In this document: piece after piece, positions 36,542 through 45,314 of the stretch | How the letters are laid out: the number at the start of each line of letters is the position of its first letter | Numbering within the stretch: position 1 is the stretch's first letter | Source of the DNA: DATDAH01 sp036525535 | Lineage (GTDB): Bacteria > Actinomycetota > Acidimicrobiia > Acidimicrobiales > DATDAH01 | DNA length: 64,000 nucleotides | Assembly: GCA_036525535.1 (NCBI GenBank) | Contig: DATDAH010000244.1 | Location: 6,338-70,337 of the forward strand | Direction: 5' to 3' | Made by a program: the position numbers and the translations under genes | The notes under the pieces: model-generated | Told to the model about the DNA's origin: nothing | Databases searched by the model: none | What the model saw: only the letters and a program-made list of their open reading frames with translations

Positions 36542-37513
36542 TCAACGGGGGGCCAGGGCCCGATAGGCCTCCTGCTGCGAGAGCGCCCCGGGGAACGGCA
36601 TCAGCGCCACGGCCGTGGTGTCGACGCCGTTGGCCCGGTAGCGCTCGAGGTGCTCCCGACAGGCCTCCGGCGAGCCGTGCACGATCAGCTGGTCGACCAC
36701 TTCGTCGGGAATGGCCTCCAGGGCGGCGGCCCGGTCACCTGCCTTCCAGGCGTCCCACATCGGCGTCAAGGCCTCACCCCGGCCCAGCCACTCGTGGAAG
36801 GCGGCATAGACCGGCACGTTCAGGTAGGCGGCGATGGCGAAGCGCCCGGCGGCCCGCATGGCGTCGGCGTCCTCGGACACGGCGACGAAGATGCGGGCCA
36901 CGACCTCCTTGTCCTCGCCGAAGGCCTTGACGATGGGCGCGACGGTCGAGACGTCGTCGGCCGAGAGCCAGTTGACGATGGCGCCGTCACCTTCCCGACC
37001 GGCCAGCCGAAGCATCCCCTCCCGAAGGGCGGCGACGAGGATGGGCACGGGCTCGGTGGGGCGCACCCCCAGCTGGAAGCCGCTCACCGAGAAGGTCTCG
37101 TACTCCTTGCGCACCTTCTCGCCGCTGAGGGCGTCCCGCAGGAAGCGGACCACGTCCCGGGTCCGCTTGTAGGGCTCCTCGAAGGGGATGTCGTTCCAAC
37201 GTTCGACGATGACGTTGGACGAGCTGCCCACGCCGAGCACGAAGCGACCCGGGGCGGCCTGCGCCACCGAGCCCACCGTCTGGGCCAGGCAGCCCGGGCC
37301 CCGGGTGTAGGCGGGGACGATGGCCGTTCCCAACCGGAGCTCCGGAGCCCAGACCGACGCCAGGGTCAGGGGGGTGAAGGCATCGGCCCCGTCGGCCTCG
37401 CTGGACCAGACGTCGGTGTACCCGAGGTCGACCAGCTCCCGGAACCAGTCCCGCTGCTCGCCCAACGGCAACCCGGCGAAGGGGACGGTCATGCCATAGC
37501 GAGTCGTGCTCAT
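36542..37513 (-). CDS. LLM-class (F420-type) oxidoreductase
   Basis: The fourth luciferase-like barrel in the window, 323 residues, with YTDVWSSEADGADAFTPL, LGTAIVPAYTRGPGCLAQTVGSVAQ and LGVGSSSNVIVERWNDIPFEEPYKRTRDV. The start ATG overlaps the thioesterase stop (ATGA), so the pair is an operon. Substrate unknown. Confidence 0.88.
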   Translation of the reverse strand: MSTTRYGMTVPFAGLPLGEQRDWFRELVDLGYTDVWSSEADGADAFTPLTLASVWAPELRLGTAIVPAYTRGPGCLAQTVGSVAQAAPGRFVLGVGSSSNVIVERWNDIPFEEPYKRTRDVVRFLRDALSGEKVRKEYETFSVSGFQLGVRPTEPVPILVAALREGMLRLAGREGDGAIVNWLSADDVSTVAPIVKAFGEDKEVVARIFVAVSEDADAMRAAGRFAIAAYLNVPVYAAFHEWLGRGEALTPMWDAWKAGDRAAALEAIPDEVVDQLIVHGSPEACREHLERYRANGVDTTAVALMPFPGALSQQEAYRALAPR

Positions 37514-38313
37514 GCCGACTGATCCTTCCAGAAGCGGACGATGGCGGATTGGCTGGCGATGGCCAGGAGCTGGCCCGATTCGGACCAGAGCAGCACGGCC
37601 CCGTGGCCGAAGCCGCCGTGGACGGCCAGCACCCGGATGTCGAGCAGCACCCAGTCGGTGGGCTCCAGGCGAGCCACCCGGAACGTGTTGTCCAGGCTGT
37701 TGCCCCCGGCGGCCAGGCCCAACGCCTGGCCGATGCCGAAGGGGACGAAGTCACCGAGGATGGCCAGGGCCGCCCCGGACATGTCGAGGACCTCGGGCAT
37801 GCGGGCCCAGAGGGCGCAGTTGCCGTTGCTGGGCGTGCCGTCCAGCTCGTCCAAGGGGCGGCCCACGGCGAGACGCTGCTCCATGCGGGAGGCCACCGAC
37901 TCGTGCTCGAAGCGGTGGGTGCGGACGCCGCACTCGTCGGGGCCGGGAACGTCGGGCATCGTCGCCCACTCCCCCTCCGGCAGGAAAGGTCGAGAGCCGA
38001 GCGCGGCGTTGACGGTGAGGATCTCGATGTCATCGGTCCGACCGACGGCGCGGGCCTGGGTGAGGCTGCGGCCCTGCGCCCCGATGGTCACGTCGTACTC
38101 GACGACCGAGCCCGGGAGGGCGTAGGAGAGGTACTGGGCGGTGGCCCACACGACCGGCCGCTCGGTGATCTGCTCGAGGGCGACGATCGCCGCCGCCAGG
38201 CCGCAACCCCCGAACAGGAACCCGCCACCGGCGGTGATGCCGGGCACGACCGGGAGACGGAAGCCCGACGGGGTGCCGTCCGATTCGAGGCCGAGGAAGG
38301 TCCGGGCGTCCAT
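37510..38313 (-). CDS. Acyl-CoA thioesterase family protein (double hot-dog)
   Basis: A 267-residue TesB/thioesterase-like protein with two hot-dog repeats. GGGFLFGGCGLAAAIVALEQ begins the first helix, and AGGNSLDNTFRVARLEPTDWVLLDIRV plus GHGAVLLWSESGQLLAIASQSA mark the second half. It would hydrolyse acyl-CoA. It is translated with the downstream LLM gene. TAGGGT lies 9 bases before ATG 38313. Confidence 0.84.
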   Translation of the reverse strand: MDARTFLGLESDGTPSGFRLPVVPGITAGGGFLFGGCGLAAAIVALEQITERPVVWATAQYLSYALPGSVVEYDVTIGAQGRSLTQARAVGRTDDIEILTVNAALGSRPFLPEGEWATMPDVPGPDECGVRTHRFEHESVASRMEQRLAVGRPLDELDGTPSNGNCALWARMPEVLDMSGAALAILGDFVPFGIGQALGLAAGGNSLDNTFRVARLEPTDWVLLDIRVLAVHGGFGHGAVLLWSESGQLLAIASQSAIVRFWKDQSA

Positions 38314-38546
38314 CGGCGCAGGACCCTATGGGACGGAGCAGGACCCGTGTGCGAACCCCCGCCTCCTCGTCGACCGGCCCGCCGCGTCCGGCGCAGGACG
38401 CTTCTCGCCACGCACCGCAGCCGGTTCACCTGCCCGAGTGACCCTGTCGTGCGCTCTCGGTGGTTCTGGGACCACGAAGCGCGATGTGACTGACGACCAC
38501 CGTCCCCGCCGGTCTGACTGTCACACCCCCGGGGGAGACTGGAGGC

Positions 38547-38717
38547 ATGACACGGCAGTTGCGTCTCCTCGACCCCCCGGGCGACGAGTGGCGGATCGAC
38601 GAGGAGACCCGCCGGGTCGGCCTGGCCGGTGTTGCTGCCGCCCGCGAGGCGCTGCGTTCCACCCGCCCTCCGGCCGCGGTTGCCGAGCACCCCGACGCGG
38701 CCCACGAGGCTGCTTGA
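38547..38717 (+). CDS. Small hypothetical protein (56 aa)
   Basis: A 56-residue frame starting MTRQLRLLDPPGDEWRIDEE and ending HPDAAHEAA. It has one of the best ribosome binding sites in the window (GGGGGAGACTGGAGG just before ATG). It lies 34 bases upstream of the thiolase gene, which has its own -10. It resembles small DNA-binding-like or regulatory proteins only vaguely; function unknown. The rest of the 38314-38546 gap holds nothing I recognise. Confidence 0.6.
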   Translation: MTRQLRLLDPPGDEWRIDEETRRVGLAGVAAAREALRSTRPPAAVAEHPDAAHEAA

Positions 38718-38751
38718 CCGAGCCCGTTGGGCCACGTCGTAGGCTCTGGGC

Positions 38752-39939
38752 ATGAGCCCGGGATCCCCACGCGACATCGTCATCTGTGAAGCCGTCCGCA
38801 CGCCCGTCGGGCGCCGCGGCGGTGGCCTGTCCACCATGCACTCCGCCGACCTCCTCGGCGTCGCCCTCAACGAGCTGATCGAACGGTCCGGCATCGACCC
38901 GGCCGAGGTCGGCCAGCTCATCGGGGGCTGCGTGTCCCAGGTGGGTCAGCAGTCCTTCAACGTCAGCCGCACGGCGTGGCTGACCGCCGGCCTGCCCATC
39001 TCGGTGGCCGCGACGACCGTGGACAGCCAGTGCGGCTCGTCCCAGCAGGCCACCAACTTCGCCACCAGCCTGGTCGGCTCCGGCGTGGTCGACGTAGCCG
39101 TGGCCTGCGGCGTCGAGGTCATGAGTCGGGTGCCCATGGGTTCCAGCCTCGGCGACGGCGTCGGCAAGGCGATCCCCAAGTCCTACTTCGAGAAGTACGA
39201 GTGGACGAGCCAGTTCGAAGGGGCGGAGCGCATCGCCCAGAAGTGGGGCATCAGCCGCGAGGAGACCGACGCCTTCGGCCTCCTGTCGCAGGAGCGAGGC
39301 GCCCAGGCCTGGGCCGAGGACCGGTTCAGCACCCAGATCGTGGAGGTGGACGCCCCCGACCTCGGGGAAGACGGCAAGCCCACGGGGACCACGCACCACG
39401 TGGGCAAGGACGAGGGCTTGCGGGAGACCACCCTCGAGGGCCTGAGCCAGCTCAAGGCCGTGGCCGGCCCGGACGGCGTGCACACCGCCGGCACCTCCTC
39501 GCAGATCTCCGACGGTGCCGGGGCCGTGCTCATCGCCACCCGCGAGAAGGCCGAGGCCCTGGGCCTCACCCCCCGAGCCCGCGTCGTCGACACCTGCCTG
39601 GTCGGCAGCGACCCGGTCCTGATGCTGACCGGGCCCATCGACGCCACGCACCACCTCCTCGAGCGCAACTCGATGTCCATGGGCGACATCGACCTGGTCG
39701 AGATCAACGAAGCCTTCGCCTCGGTCGTCCTCGCCTGGGAGCGGGAGCTGAGCCCCGACATGGCCACCGTCAACCCCAACGGCGGGGCCATCGCCCTGGG
39801 CCATCCCCTCGGCGGCACCGGCGCCATCCTCACCACGAAGGCCCTGCACGAGCTGGAGCGCTCCGACCAGACCACCGCCCTGGTCACCATGTGCTGCGGT
39901 GGTGGCCTCGCCACCGGCACCCTTCTCGAGCGAATCTGA
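38752..39939 (+). CDS. Thiolase (acetyl-CoA acyltransferase)
   Basis: A 395-residue thiolase that would cleave 3-ketoacyl-CoA, the last step of beta-oxidation. The nucleophile is C94 in DSQCGSSQQA; the other catalytic motifs are GGAIALGHPLGGTGA (His) and MCCGGGLATG (second Cys). The length and HNSM-like EINEAFA motif are standard, and the sequence resembles FadA5-type steroid thiolases. TAGGCT ends 6 bases before ATG 38752. Confidence 0.94.
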   Translation: MSPGSPRDIVICEAVRTPVGRRGGGLSTMHSADLLGVALNELIERSGIDPAEVGQLIGGCVSQVGQQSFNVSRTAWLTAGLPISVAATTVDSQCGSSQQATNFATSLVGSGVVDVAVACGVEVMSRVPMGSSLGDGVGKAIPKSYFEKYEWTSQFEGAERIAQKWGISREETDAFGLLSQERGAQAWAEDRFSTQIVEVDAPDLGEDGKPTGTTHHVGKDEGLRETTLEGLSQLKAVAGPDGVHTAGTSSQISDGAGAVLIATREKAEALGLTPRARVVDTCLVGSDPVLMLTGPIDATHHLLERNSMSMGDIDLVEINEAFASVVLAWERELSPDMATVNPNGGAIALGHPLGGTGAILTTKALHELERSDQTTALVTMCCGGGLATGTLLERI

Positions 39940-39960
39940 TCCCAGACCCGAGGCCCTGCC

Positions 39961-39975
39961 TGTCGGGATCCGACA
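39961..39975. terminator. Hairpin downstream of thiolase
   Basis: TGTCGG-GAT-CCGACA forms a perfect 6-base-pair stem 22 bases after the thiolase stop. A weaker outer stem GAGGC/GCCTC flanks it. It probably ends the thiolase transcript before the nuclease gene. Confidence 0.45.
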
Positions 39976-40037
39976 CGCAGTGCCTCGAGTGATTGCTACT
40001 TCCCCCGGCTGAACTCGTCATCTGAGGGAGGCGCGCC

Positions 40038-40544
40038 GTGCGGCGAGCCCTTGTCCTGGTCCTGCTCTGTCCACTCGCGTGCACGCGGTCGAGCGGTCCG
40101 CCCGTCGATCCCGGCGCCGCGACGGTGCTCCACGTCGTCGACGGCGACACGGTGGTCGTCGACCTCGCCGGCGAGCAGGAGACCCTGCGTCTCATCGGCG
40201 TCGACACGCCGGAGACCGTCGATCCCGACCAGCCCCCCGAATGCTTCGGGGCCGAAGCCAGCGCCCACACCAAGGCGCTCCTGCCCGAGGGCACCGAGGT
40301 CCGCCTGACCCGCGACGTCGAGGCCCGGGATCGCTACGACCGGCTCCTCGTCTACGTCGAGCGAGCCGAGGACGACCTCTTCGTCAACCTCGACCTGGTG
40401 GCCGGCGGCTGGGCCGACGACTATCCGTTCCCACCCAACGTCGCCCACGAGCGGGACTTCGCCCTCGCCGTGGCCGAGGCCCGCGCCCAGGGCCTTGGCC
40501 TCTGGGCCACCTGCGGCAACGCCGACACCCCGGCGGGTGGGTAG
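40038..40544 (+). CDS. Secreted thermonuclease (SNase) family protein
   Basis: A 168-residue staphylococcal-nuclease-fold protein. A short hydrophobic N-terminus ending LCPLAC suggests a signal peptide, perhaps a lipoprotein. The fold shows VVDGDTVVV, LRLIGVDTPETVDP (Arg and Glu of the active site) and DRYDRLLVYV (second Arg). It would degrade nucleic acid outside the cell. Start GTG 40038 is supported by GAGGGAGG six bases upstream. Confidence 0.86.
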   Translation: MRRALVLVLLCPLACTRSSGPPVDPGAATVLHVVDGDTVVVDLAGEQETLRLIGVDTPETVDPDQPPECFGAEASAHTKALLPEGTEVRLTRDVEARDRYDRLLVYVERAEDDLFVNLDLVAGGWADDYPFPPNVAHERDFALAVAEARAQGLGLWATCGNADTPAGG

Positions 40545-40551
40545 GCGTCGG

Positions 40552-40700
40552 TCAGGTCGCCTCGGGGCAGGGGCGGCCGACCGACAGCACGGCACCGACG
40601 CCGTCCCGGGTGACCTTCCAGTCGCCGTCGATGCGGACCATCCTGACCGGCGGGCGGCGGCGACGCTCTTGCCGTCGACGACCACGTCGACCAGTGACAT
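40552..40700 (-). pseudogene. Probable frameshifted gene remnant
   Basis: Minus-strand frames look like one short protein broken by a frameshift. ATG 40700 opens SLVDVVVDGKSVAAA. After the GC-rich run near 40646-40662, the next frame continues MVRIDGDWKVTRDGVGAV to a stop at 40552. Joined, they resemble the C-terminal end of small NTF2-like or DUF4878-type proteins (VDGDWKV). The indel could also be a sequencing error, and the start of the original gene seems lost. Confidence 0.35.
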
Positions 40701-40713
40701 CAATCACAGTACT

Positions 40714-40759
40714 TTGCCGAGTCGGCAAGCTTGCACAGACTGCAATAATCCGGCATACT
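40714..40759 (+). promoter_or_regulatory. Operator and promoter of the TetR-MFS operon
   Basis: TTGCCGA-G-TCGGCAA (40714-40728) is a perfect 15-base palindrome, overlapped by GCAAGCTTGC (40725-40734). A promoter follows: TTGCAC (40731-40736), 17-base spacer, CATACT (40754-40759), then 6 bases to ATG 40766. The palindrome abuts the -35, ideal for self-repression by the TetR protein. Confidence 0.65.
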
Positions 40760-40765
40760 GCAGAC

Positions 40766-41374
40766 ATGAGCGAGACGATCGGGCTGCGAGAGCGCAAGAA
40801 GGCCCAGACCCGCCGGGCCCTCACCGCGGCAGCCATCCGCCTGTCCATCGAGCGGGGCAGCCCCGACCGGGTCACGGTCGAAGAGATCAGCGAGGCGGCC
40901 GATGTCTCCCCCCGCACCTTCTTCAACTACTTCTCCTCGAAGGAGGACGCCGTCCTCGGCGTCGACCCGGAGCGCCGGACGGAGCTGCGGGCCGAGCTGG
41001 AGCTCCGCCCCGCCGACGAGGCGCCCGTCGAGGCACTGCGGGCCGCCCTCCTGTCGACGGCCGAGGGCATCGACGAGAACGCCGAGCTCTGGGCCCAACG
41101 TCTGCAGCTCGTGCGCGAGCACCCGACCCTGTCCGCCGGCTACGTGGCCAGCTTCGCCGACTTCGAGCGGGGCATGGTCGAGGCCATGGCCGCCCGCCTG
41201 GGCCTCGACCCCGACGCCGACCTCTACCCAGCGGTCGTCGTGGCCACGGCCCTGACCATCATGCGGGTGACGGTGAAGCACTGGCAGGCCACCGACGCCG
41301 ACACCCCCCTGGCCGACCTCCTGGACGTCGCCTTCGACCAGTTGGCGGACGGCCTCGCCCTGCCCGCGGCCTGA
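40766..41374 (+). CDS. TetR/AcrR-family regulator of an efflux pump
   Basis: A 202-residue TetR protein. The HTH is at about residues 8-55 (RERKKAQTRRALTAAAIRL, then SEAADVSPRTFFNYFSSKEDAVLG). ATG 40766 is preferred over upstream in-frame starts because the promoter and operator end just before it. It precedes the MFS gene by 25 bases; the pair is a typical drug-responsive regulator and exporter. C-terminal residues resemble TetR_C_17-type acyl regulators (LVREHPTLSAGY). Confidence 0.92.
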   Translation: MSETIGLRERKKAQTRRALTAAAIRLSIERGSPDRVTVEEISEAADVSPRTFFNYFSSKEDAVLGVDPERRTELRAELELRPADEAPVEALRAALLSTAEGIDENAELWAQRLQLVREHPTLSAGYVASFADFERGMVEAMAARLGLDPDADLYPAVVVATALTIMRVTVKHWQATDADTPLADLLDVAFDQLADGLALPAA

Positions 41375-41399
41375 CCTCCTGAGCGAACTGGATCCCCCC

Positions 41400-42977
41400 G
41401 TGCAGACCCCGACCGTGCCCGAAGCCGTGCCCACCACGAACCCCCTGACCCACCGTCAGATCCTGGTCATCTTCAGCGGTCTCATGCTCGGCATGCTCCT
41501 GGCCGCCCTCGACCAGACCATCGTGGCCACCGCCCTCCCCACCATCGTGGGCGACCTCGGCGGGCTCGACCACCTTTCCTGGGTGGTCACCTCCTACCTG
41601 CTGGCGGCGACGGTCTCGACGCCGATCTGGGGCAAGCTCGGCGACCTCCTGGGGCGCAAGCGCATGTACCAGGTGGCCATCCTGGTCTTCCTGGTCGGCT
41701 CCGTCCTGTCCGGCCTCTCGACCTCGATGGCCCAGCTCATCGCCTTCCGGTTCGTACAGGGCCTCGGGGGCGGTGCCCTCATCGTCCTCGCCCAGGCGAT
41801 CATCGCCGACGTCGTCAGCCCTCGCGAGCGGGGCCGCTACCAGGGCTACTTCGGCGCGCTGTTCGCCGCCTCCAGCGTGGCCGGCCCCCTCCTCGGCGGC
41901 TTCTTCACCGACCACCTGTCCTGGCGCTGGGTCTTCTACGTCAACCTCCCCCTCGGCATCCTCGCCCTGCTCGTGACCAGTGCCGTCCTGCCGGCGACGG
42001 GGGCCCGGGCCAGGGTGGTCATCGACTACCTGGGCGCCGGGCTGCTGGCCGGCGCGGTCAGCTGCATCGTCCTCGTGACCACCTGGGGCGGCACCCAGTA
42101 CCCGTGGACCTCTCCCACGATCATCAGCCTCAGCGCCGCCGCGCTGGCCCTCGTCGGTGCCTTCGTGCTCGCAGAACGGCGAGCCGAGGAGCCGCTCCTG
42201 CCCCTCCGCCTGTTCCGCGGACCCATCTTCAGCGTGAGCAGCGGCGTGAGCTTCGTCATCGGCGTGGCCATGTTCGGCTCCATCAGCTTCCTGCCCCTGT
42301 TCCTGCAGGTGGTGGGCGGGGTGTCGGCCACGAACTCCGGCCTCCTGCTGGTCCCCTACATGTTGGGCATGCTGGGCGCCTCCGTCTGCGCCGGCCAGAT
42401 CGTCACCCGGACGGGCAGGTACCGGGTCCTGCCGGTCATGGGAACGGGCATCGCCGTCCTGGGCCTGGCCCTGCTGTCCACCATGGACAGCAGCACGACC
42501 CGCCTGCAGTCCGGGGTCTACATGACGATCCTCGGGATCGGGCTCGGCTTGAGCATGCAGGTGCTGGTCCTGGCCACGCAGAACTCGGTGAAGGTGAGCG
42601 ACCTCGGTGTGGCCACGTCCTCGGTCAACTTCTTCCGATCGGTCGGTGGCTCCGTCGGCGTGGCCATCTTCGGCGCCCTGTTCAACACCCGCCTGTCCGC
42701 CGAGCTCGCCGGCGGGGCGGGCGCCATCCAAGGCACGATCACCCCGCAGGCCATCGACGCCCTTCCGGCGACCGACAAGGCGGTGTTCATCGACGCCTTC
42801 GCCACGGCGCTCACCGACGTGTTCCTCATCGCCGTGCCCGTGATGATCGTGGCCTTCGTGCTGACGTGGTTCCTGCGGGAGATCCCCCTCATGGCCAGCT
42901 CCGGCCAGGCCCGGGCCCTGGCCCAGGAGGGCGCCGTCCAGGAGACCGAGGTCGCCGCCGTGGCTCTGGCCGGCTAG
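41400..42977 (+). CDS. MFS drug efflux transporter (DHA2/EmrB-QacA type)
   Basis: A 525-residue inner-membrane proton antiporter with about 14 helices. Signature motifs are LDQTIVATALPTIVGDL (motif D1, residues 31-47), GKLGDLLGRKRMYQ (motif A) and SSVAGPLLGGFF (motif C). It is in one operon with the TetR gene. Substrates are probably hydrophobic toxic compounds, as inferred from the family. GTG 41400 is the likely start. Its stop shares the palindrome CTAG with the stop of the opposing gene. Confidence 0.93.
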   Translation: MQTPTVPEAVPTTNPLTHRQILVIFSGLMLGMLLAALDQTIVATALPTIVGDLGGLDHLSWVVTSYLLAATVSTPIWGKLGDLLGRKRMYQVAILVFLVGSVLSGLSTSMAQLIAFRFVQGLGGGALIVLAQAIIADVVSPRERGRYQGYFGALFAASSVAGPLLGGFFTDHLSWRWVFYVNLPLGILALLVTSAVLPATGARARVVIDYLGAGLLAGAVSCIVLVTTWGGTQYPWTSPTIISLSAAALALVGAFVLAERRAEEPLLPLRLFRGPIFSVSSGVSFVIGVAMFGSISFLPLFLQVVGGVSATNSGLLLVPYMLGMLGASVCAGQIVTRTGRYRVLPVMGTGIAVLGLALLSTMDSSTTRLQSGVYMTILGIGLGLSMQVLVLATQNSVKVSDLGVATSSVNFFRSVGGSVGVAIFGALFNTRLSAELAGGAGAIQGTITPQAIDALPATDKAVFIDAFATALTDVFLIAVPVMIVAFVLTWFLREIPLMASSGQARALAQEGAVQETEVAAVALAG

Positions 42978-44392
42978 CGGTCGATCACCCCGTCGGGCTC
43001 CGTCCCGCCCTGGTCGAGGCGGAACGGCGGGTACTCGTCCCGCAGCAACAGGACGTACGCCAGCACCCTGAACACCCACCGGTTCAGCCCCACGATCAGG
43101 TCGAACAGGCCCCGCGCGTACCGGCTGGTGAAGAGCAGGCCGACCCCGGCGATGACCACCAGGACCCCGATCAGCCCGGGCCCGACGCGTCGGCCACCCC
43201 ACCACGCGCCGGCACCACCCCCGGCGAGGATCCCGATGATGATCAGGTGCGGGATGGCCAACAGCCAGGACTTCACCCAGACCAGGCCCCGGGAGAGCCG
43301 CTCCGGGTAGTCGACGTCGAAGCCGGCCCGGTCGTCGGCCTGGGCCTCGAACGCGAACGGCGGGTACCGGTCCGTGCCCAGCGCCGCGTACGAGTAGAAG
43401 CCGACCCGCCAGGTCCACCGCATCACGCCGACGGTGTACCCGAACAGCGAGCGGGGGTAGCGGCCGGTGAAGACGATGGCGAACCAGGCGATGATCCAGA
43501 CCACGCCCACCCCCACCCAGAGGACGGCGAGCACGATCACGTGCGGGATGATCAGCACCCACTTGACCAGCCACAGCCAGCGGCTGAGCCCGTCGTCGAG
43601 ATGACCGGTGAGGCGGATCGGCGCCGACGACGACACCGTCGACCCCATCGCAGGAACGGCCGCGGGGTGCGCGGCGCTGTGCCGGGAGAGCCCGACGGCG
43701 CCGAAGACCACGAGAAGGGCGCCGCCCACGAGGAACACGAACCCGCCGATGAGCAGGCCGATCCCCAGCGGCAGCAACCAGTCGACCTTGGCGGCCACGG
43801 CCGCGTCGACGCTGACCCCGGCCGAGCCGTCGGCGTTCATCACGACGACGACCCAGTCCCCGCTCTCCAGGTCCCAGACCAGTGGCTCGCCGTCGGTGCC
43901 CTGGGCCACCCAGAAGTCCTGGTCCGTGGGCGGATCGGCCTGGTCGGCACCGTCCCGGAACTGGTACTCGACCCGGAACGGGTCCACCTCGATGTCCTCG
44001 ATCTGGGCCTGCGCGACCCCGTCCAGGTAGGCGGCCACGTCAGCGGCCGGCCCGATGCCGACGAAGGCCGGAGACTCCCCCACCCCCTCCACGTCGATGC
44101 GCACGGTGGCCAGGTCCCCGGCGTCGAACCAACGGGTGTCGCTGGGCGACACCCCGAGGTCCAGCTCGTCGGAGATGATCACCGGCGTCGCCGTGTCGAG
44201 GCGCTCGCTCGACGTCGAGAAGTAGCCGTCGTCGTCGCGCTGGGTGGCGTGGGCCCACGTCAGGGCCGCGCCGGCCAGCACCACCGCCCCGGCGACCAGC
44301 ACGATGAGGGCACCGGCGACGATCATCAGGATCCGCCCCACCGGCGTCGGTGACGCCGGTGGCGTGGCGGGAGCAGGAGTGGGGTCGGTCAT
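42974..44392 (-). CDS. Membrane protein with two DUF4389 regions
   Basis: A 472-residue membrane protein, start ATG 44392. One helix near residues 20-45 precedes an extracytoplasmic domain (about 50-200). A helix pair follows (about 205-235). The C-terminal half holds two DUF4389-type copies, each with (F)TGRYPRSLF or TSRYARGLF, a following R-W/N-R-W sequence and RYPPF or EYPPF. DUF4389 has no known function. Repeat unit similarity suggests internal duplication. Confidence 0.82.
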   Translation of the reverse strand: MTDPTPAPATPPASPTPVGRILMIVAGALIVLVAGAVVLAGAALTWAHATQRDDDGYFSTSSERLDTATPVIISDELDLGVSPSDTRWFDAGDLATVRIDVEGVGESPAFVGIGPAADVAAYLDGVAQAQIEDIEVDPFRVEYQFRDGADQADPPTDQDFWVAQGTDGEPLVWDLESGDWVVVVMNADGSAGVSVDAAVAAKVDWLLPLGIGLLIGGFVFLVGGALLVVFGAVGLSRHSAAHPAAVPAMGSTVSSSAPIRLTGHLDDGLSRWLWLVKWVLIIPHVIVLAVLWVGVGVVWIIAWFAIVFTGRYPRSLFGYTVGVMRWTWRVGFYSYAALGTDRYPPFAFEAQADDRAGFDVDYPERLSRGLVWVKSWLLAIPHLIIIGILAGGGAGAWWGGRRVGPGLIGVLVVIAGVGLLFTSRYARGLFDLIVGLNRWVFRVLAYVLLLRDEYPPFRLDQGGTEPDGVIDR

Positions 44393-44469
44393 GGCCCCAT
44401 GTTCGCGGTTGCGAGCGGGCCGTGCACCGCCAACGGTCCCGGGTCGCCTCGCGCCGGTAGCTTGGTCGG

Positions 44470-45303
44470 GTGACATCGCTGGCGGAGCGTCTCGGCTACG
44501 ACGCCGACGCCCGGCTGCTCATCCTCAACTGTGACGACCTCGGGTCGGCCCACGCCGCCAACCTGGCCGTCTACGAGGCCCTGCGCGACGGTGTGGCCAC
44601 CAGCGCCTCGCTCATGGTCCCCTGCCCCTGGGCCCGGGATGCCGCCCAGCGCTACCTCGGTGAGGACGTCGGCGTCCATCTCACGCTCAACGCCGAGTGG
44701 GACGTCTACCGCTGGGGGCCGATCACCCAGGCTCCCTCTCTGCTCGACGGCGACGGCGGCTTTCCCCGCACCCTCGAGGACCTGTGGGACCACGGCGACA
44801 TCGACGAGGTCCGCCGGGAGTGCCGGGCGCAGGTGGAACGGGCCATCCTCTGGGGCTTCGACGTCAGCCACCTCGACAGCCACATGGGCGGCCTGCAGCT
44901 CAAGGCCGAGTTCTTCGACGTCTACCTCGAGCTGGCCGTCGACTTCGGCCTCCCCCTCCGGCTCTCGGGGGCCTCGACCGAGCACCTGATCGGTTTCCCG
45001 TTCCGGGAGCTGGCGGCGGCGGAGGGCGTGGTGTTCCCCGACCACTTCGTCTACGTGCAGGGCGTCGGCAGCCGGGCGTCGCTGCAGGAGGCGCTGTTCG
45101 ACCTGCGCCCCGGCGTCACCGAGGTCTACGTCCATCCCGCCGTCGACTCCGCCGAGCTGCGGGCGTCGTTCCCCGACTCCGCCGCCCGCATCGACGACCA
45201 CGAGCTGGTCACCAGCGACACCGGCATCCGGGCGATGATCGAGCGCTCCGGCGTCCAGCTCATCGGCTTCCGCGAGCTGCGCGACCTCCAGCGGGCGGGC
45301 TGA
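44470..45303 (+). CDS. ChbG/YdjC-family carbohydrate deacetylase
   Basis: A 277-residue TIM-barrel-like deacetylase. The metal site is visible as LILNCDDLG (Asp-Asp near residue 20) and SHLDSHMGG (His near 138 and 141); HLTLN near residue 70 also matches the family. Members remove acetyl groups from N-acetylated sugars. The substrate is unknown. GTG 44470 follows TAGCTT by 6 bases. Confidence 0.87.
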   Translation: MTSLAERLGYDADARLLILNCDDLGSAHAANLAVYEALRDGVATSASLMVPCPWARDAAQRYLGEDVGVHLTLNAEWDVYRWGPITQAPSLLDGDGGFPRTLEDLWDHGDIDEVRRECRAQVERAILWGFDVSHLDSHMGGLQLKAEFFDVYLELAVDFGLPLRLSGASTEHLIGFPFRELAAAEGVVFPDHFVYVQGVGSRASLQEALFDLRPGVTEVYVHPAVDSAELRASFPDSAARIDDHELVTSDTGIRAMIERSGVQLIGFRELRDLQRAG

Positions 45304-45314
45304 GCCGCCGTCGA

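Noticed and set aside
41259..43574. Minus-strand frame of 771 codons opposite the MFS gene
   Set aside because: Its composition is an antisense shadow of the transporter, and it also runs over the DUF4389 gene in another frame.
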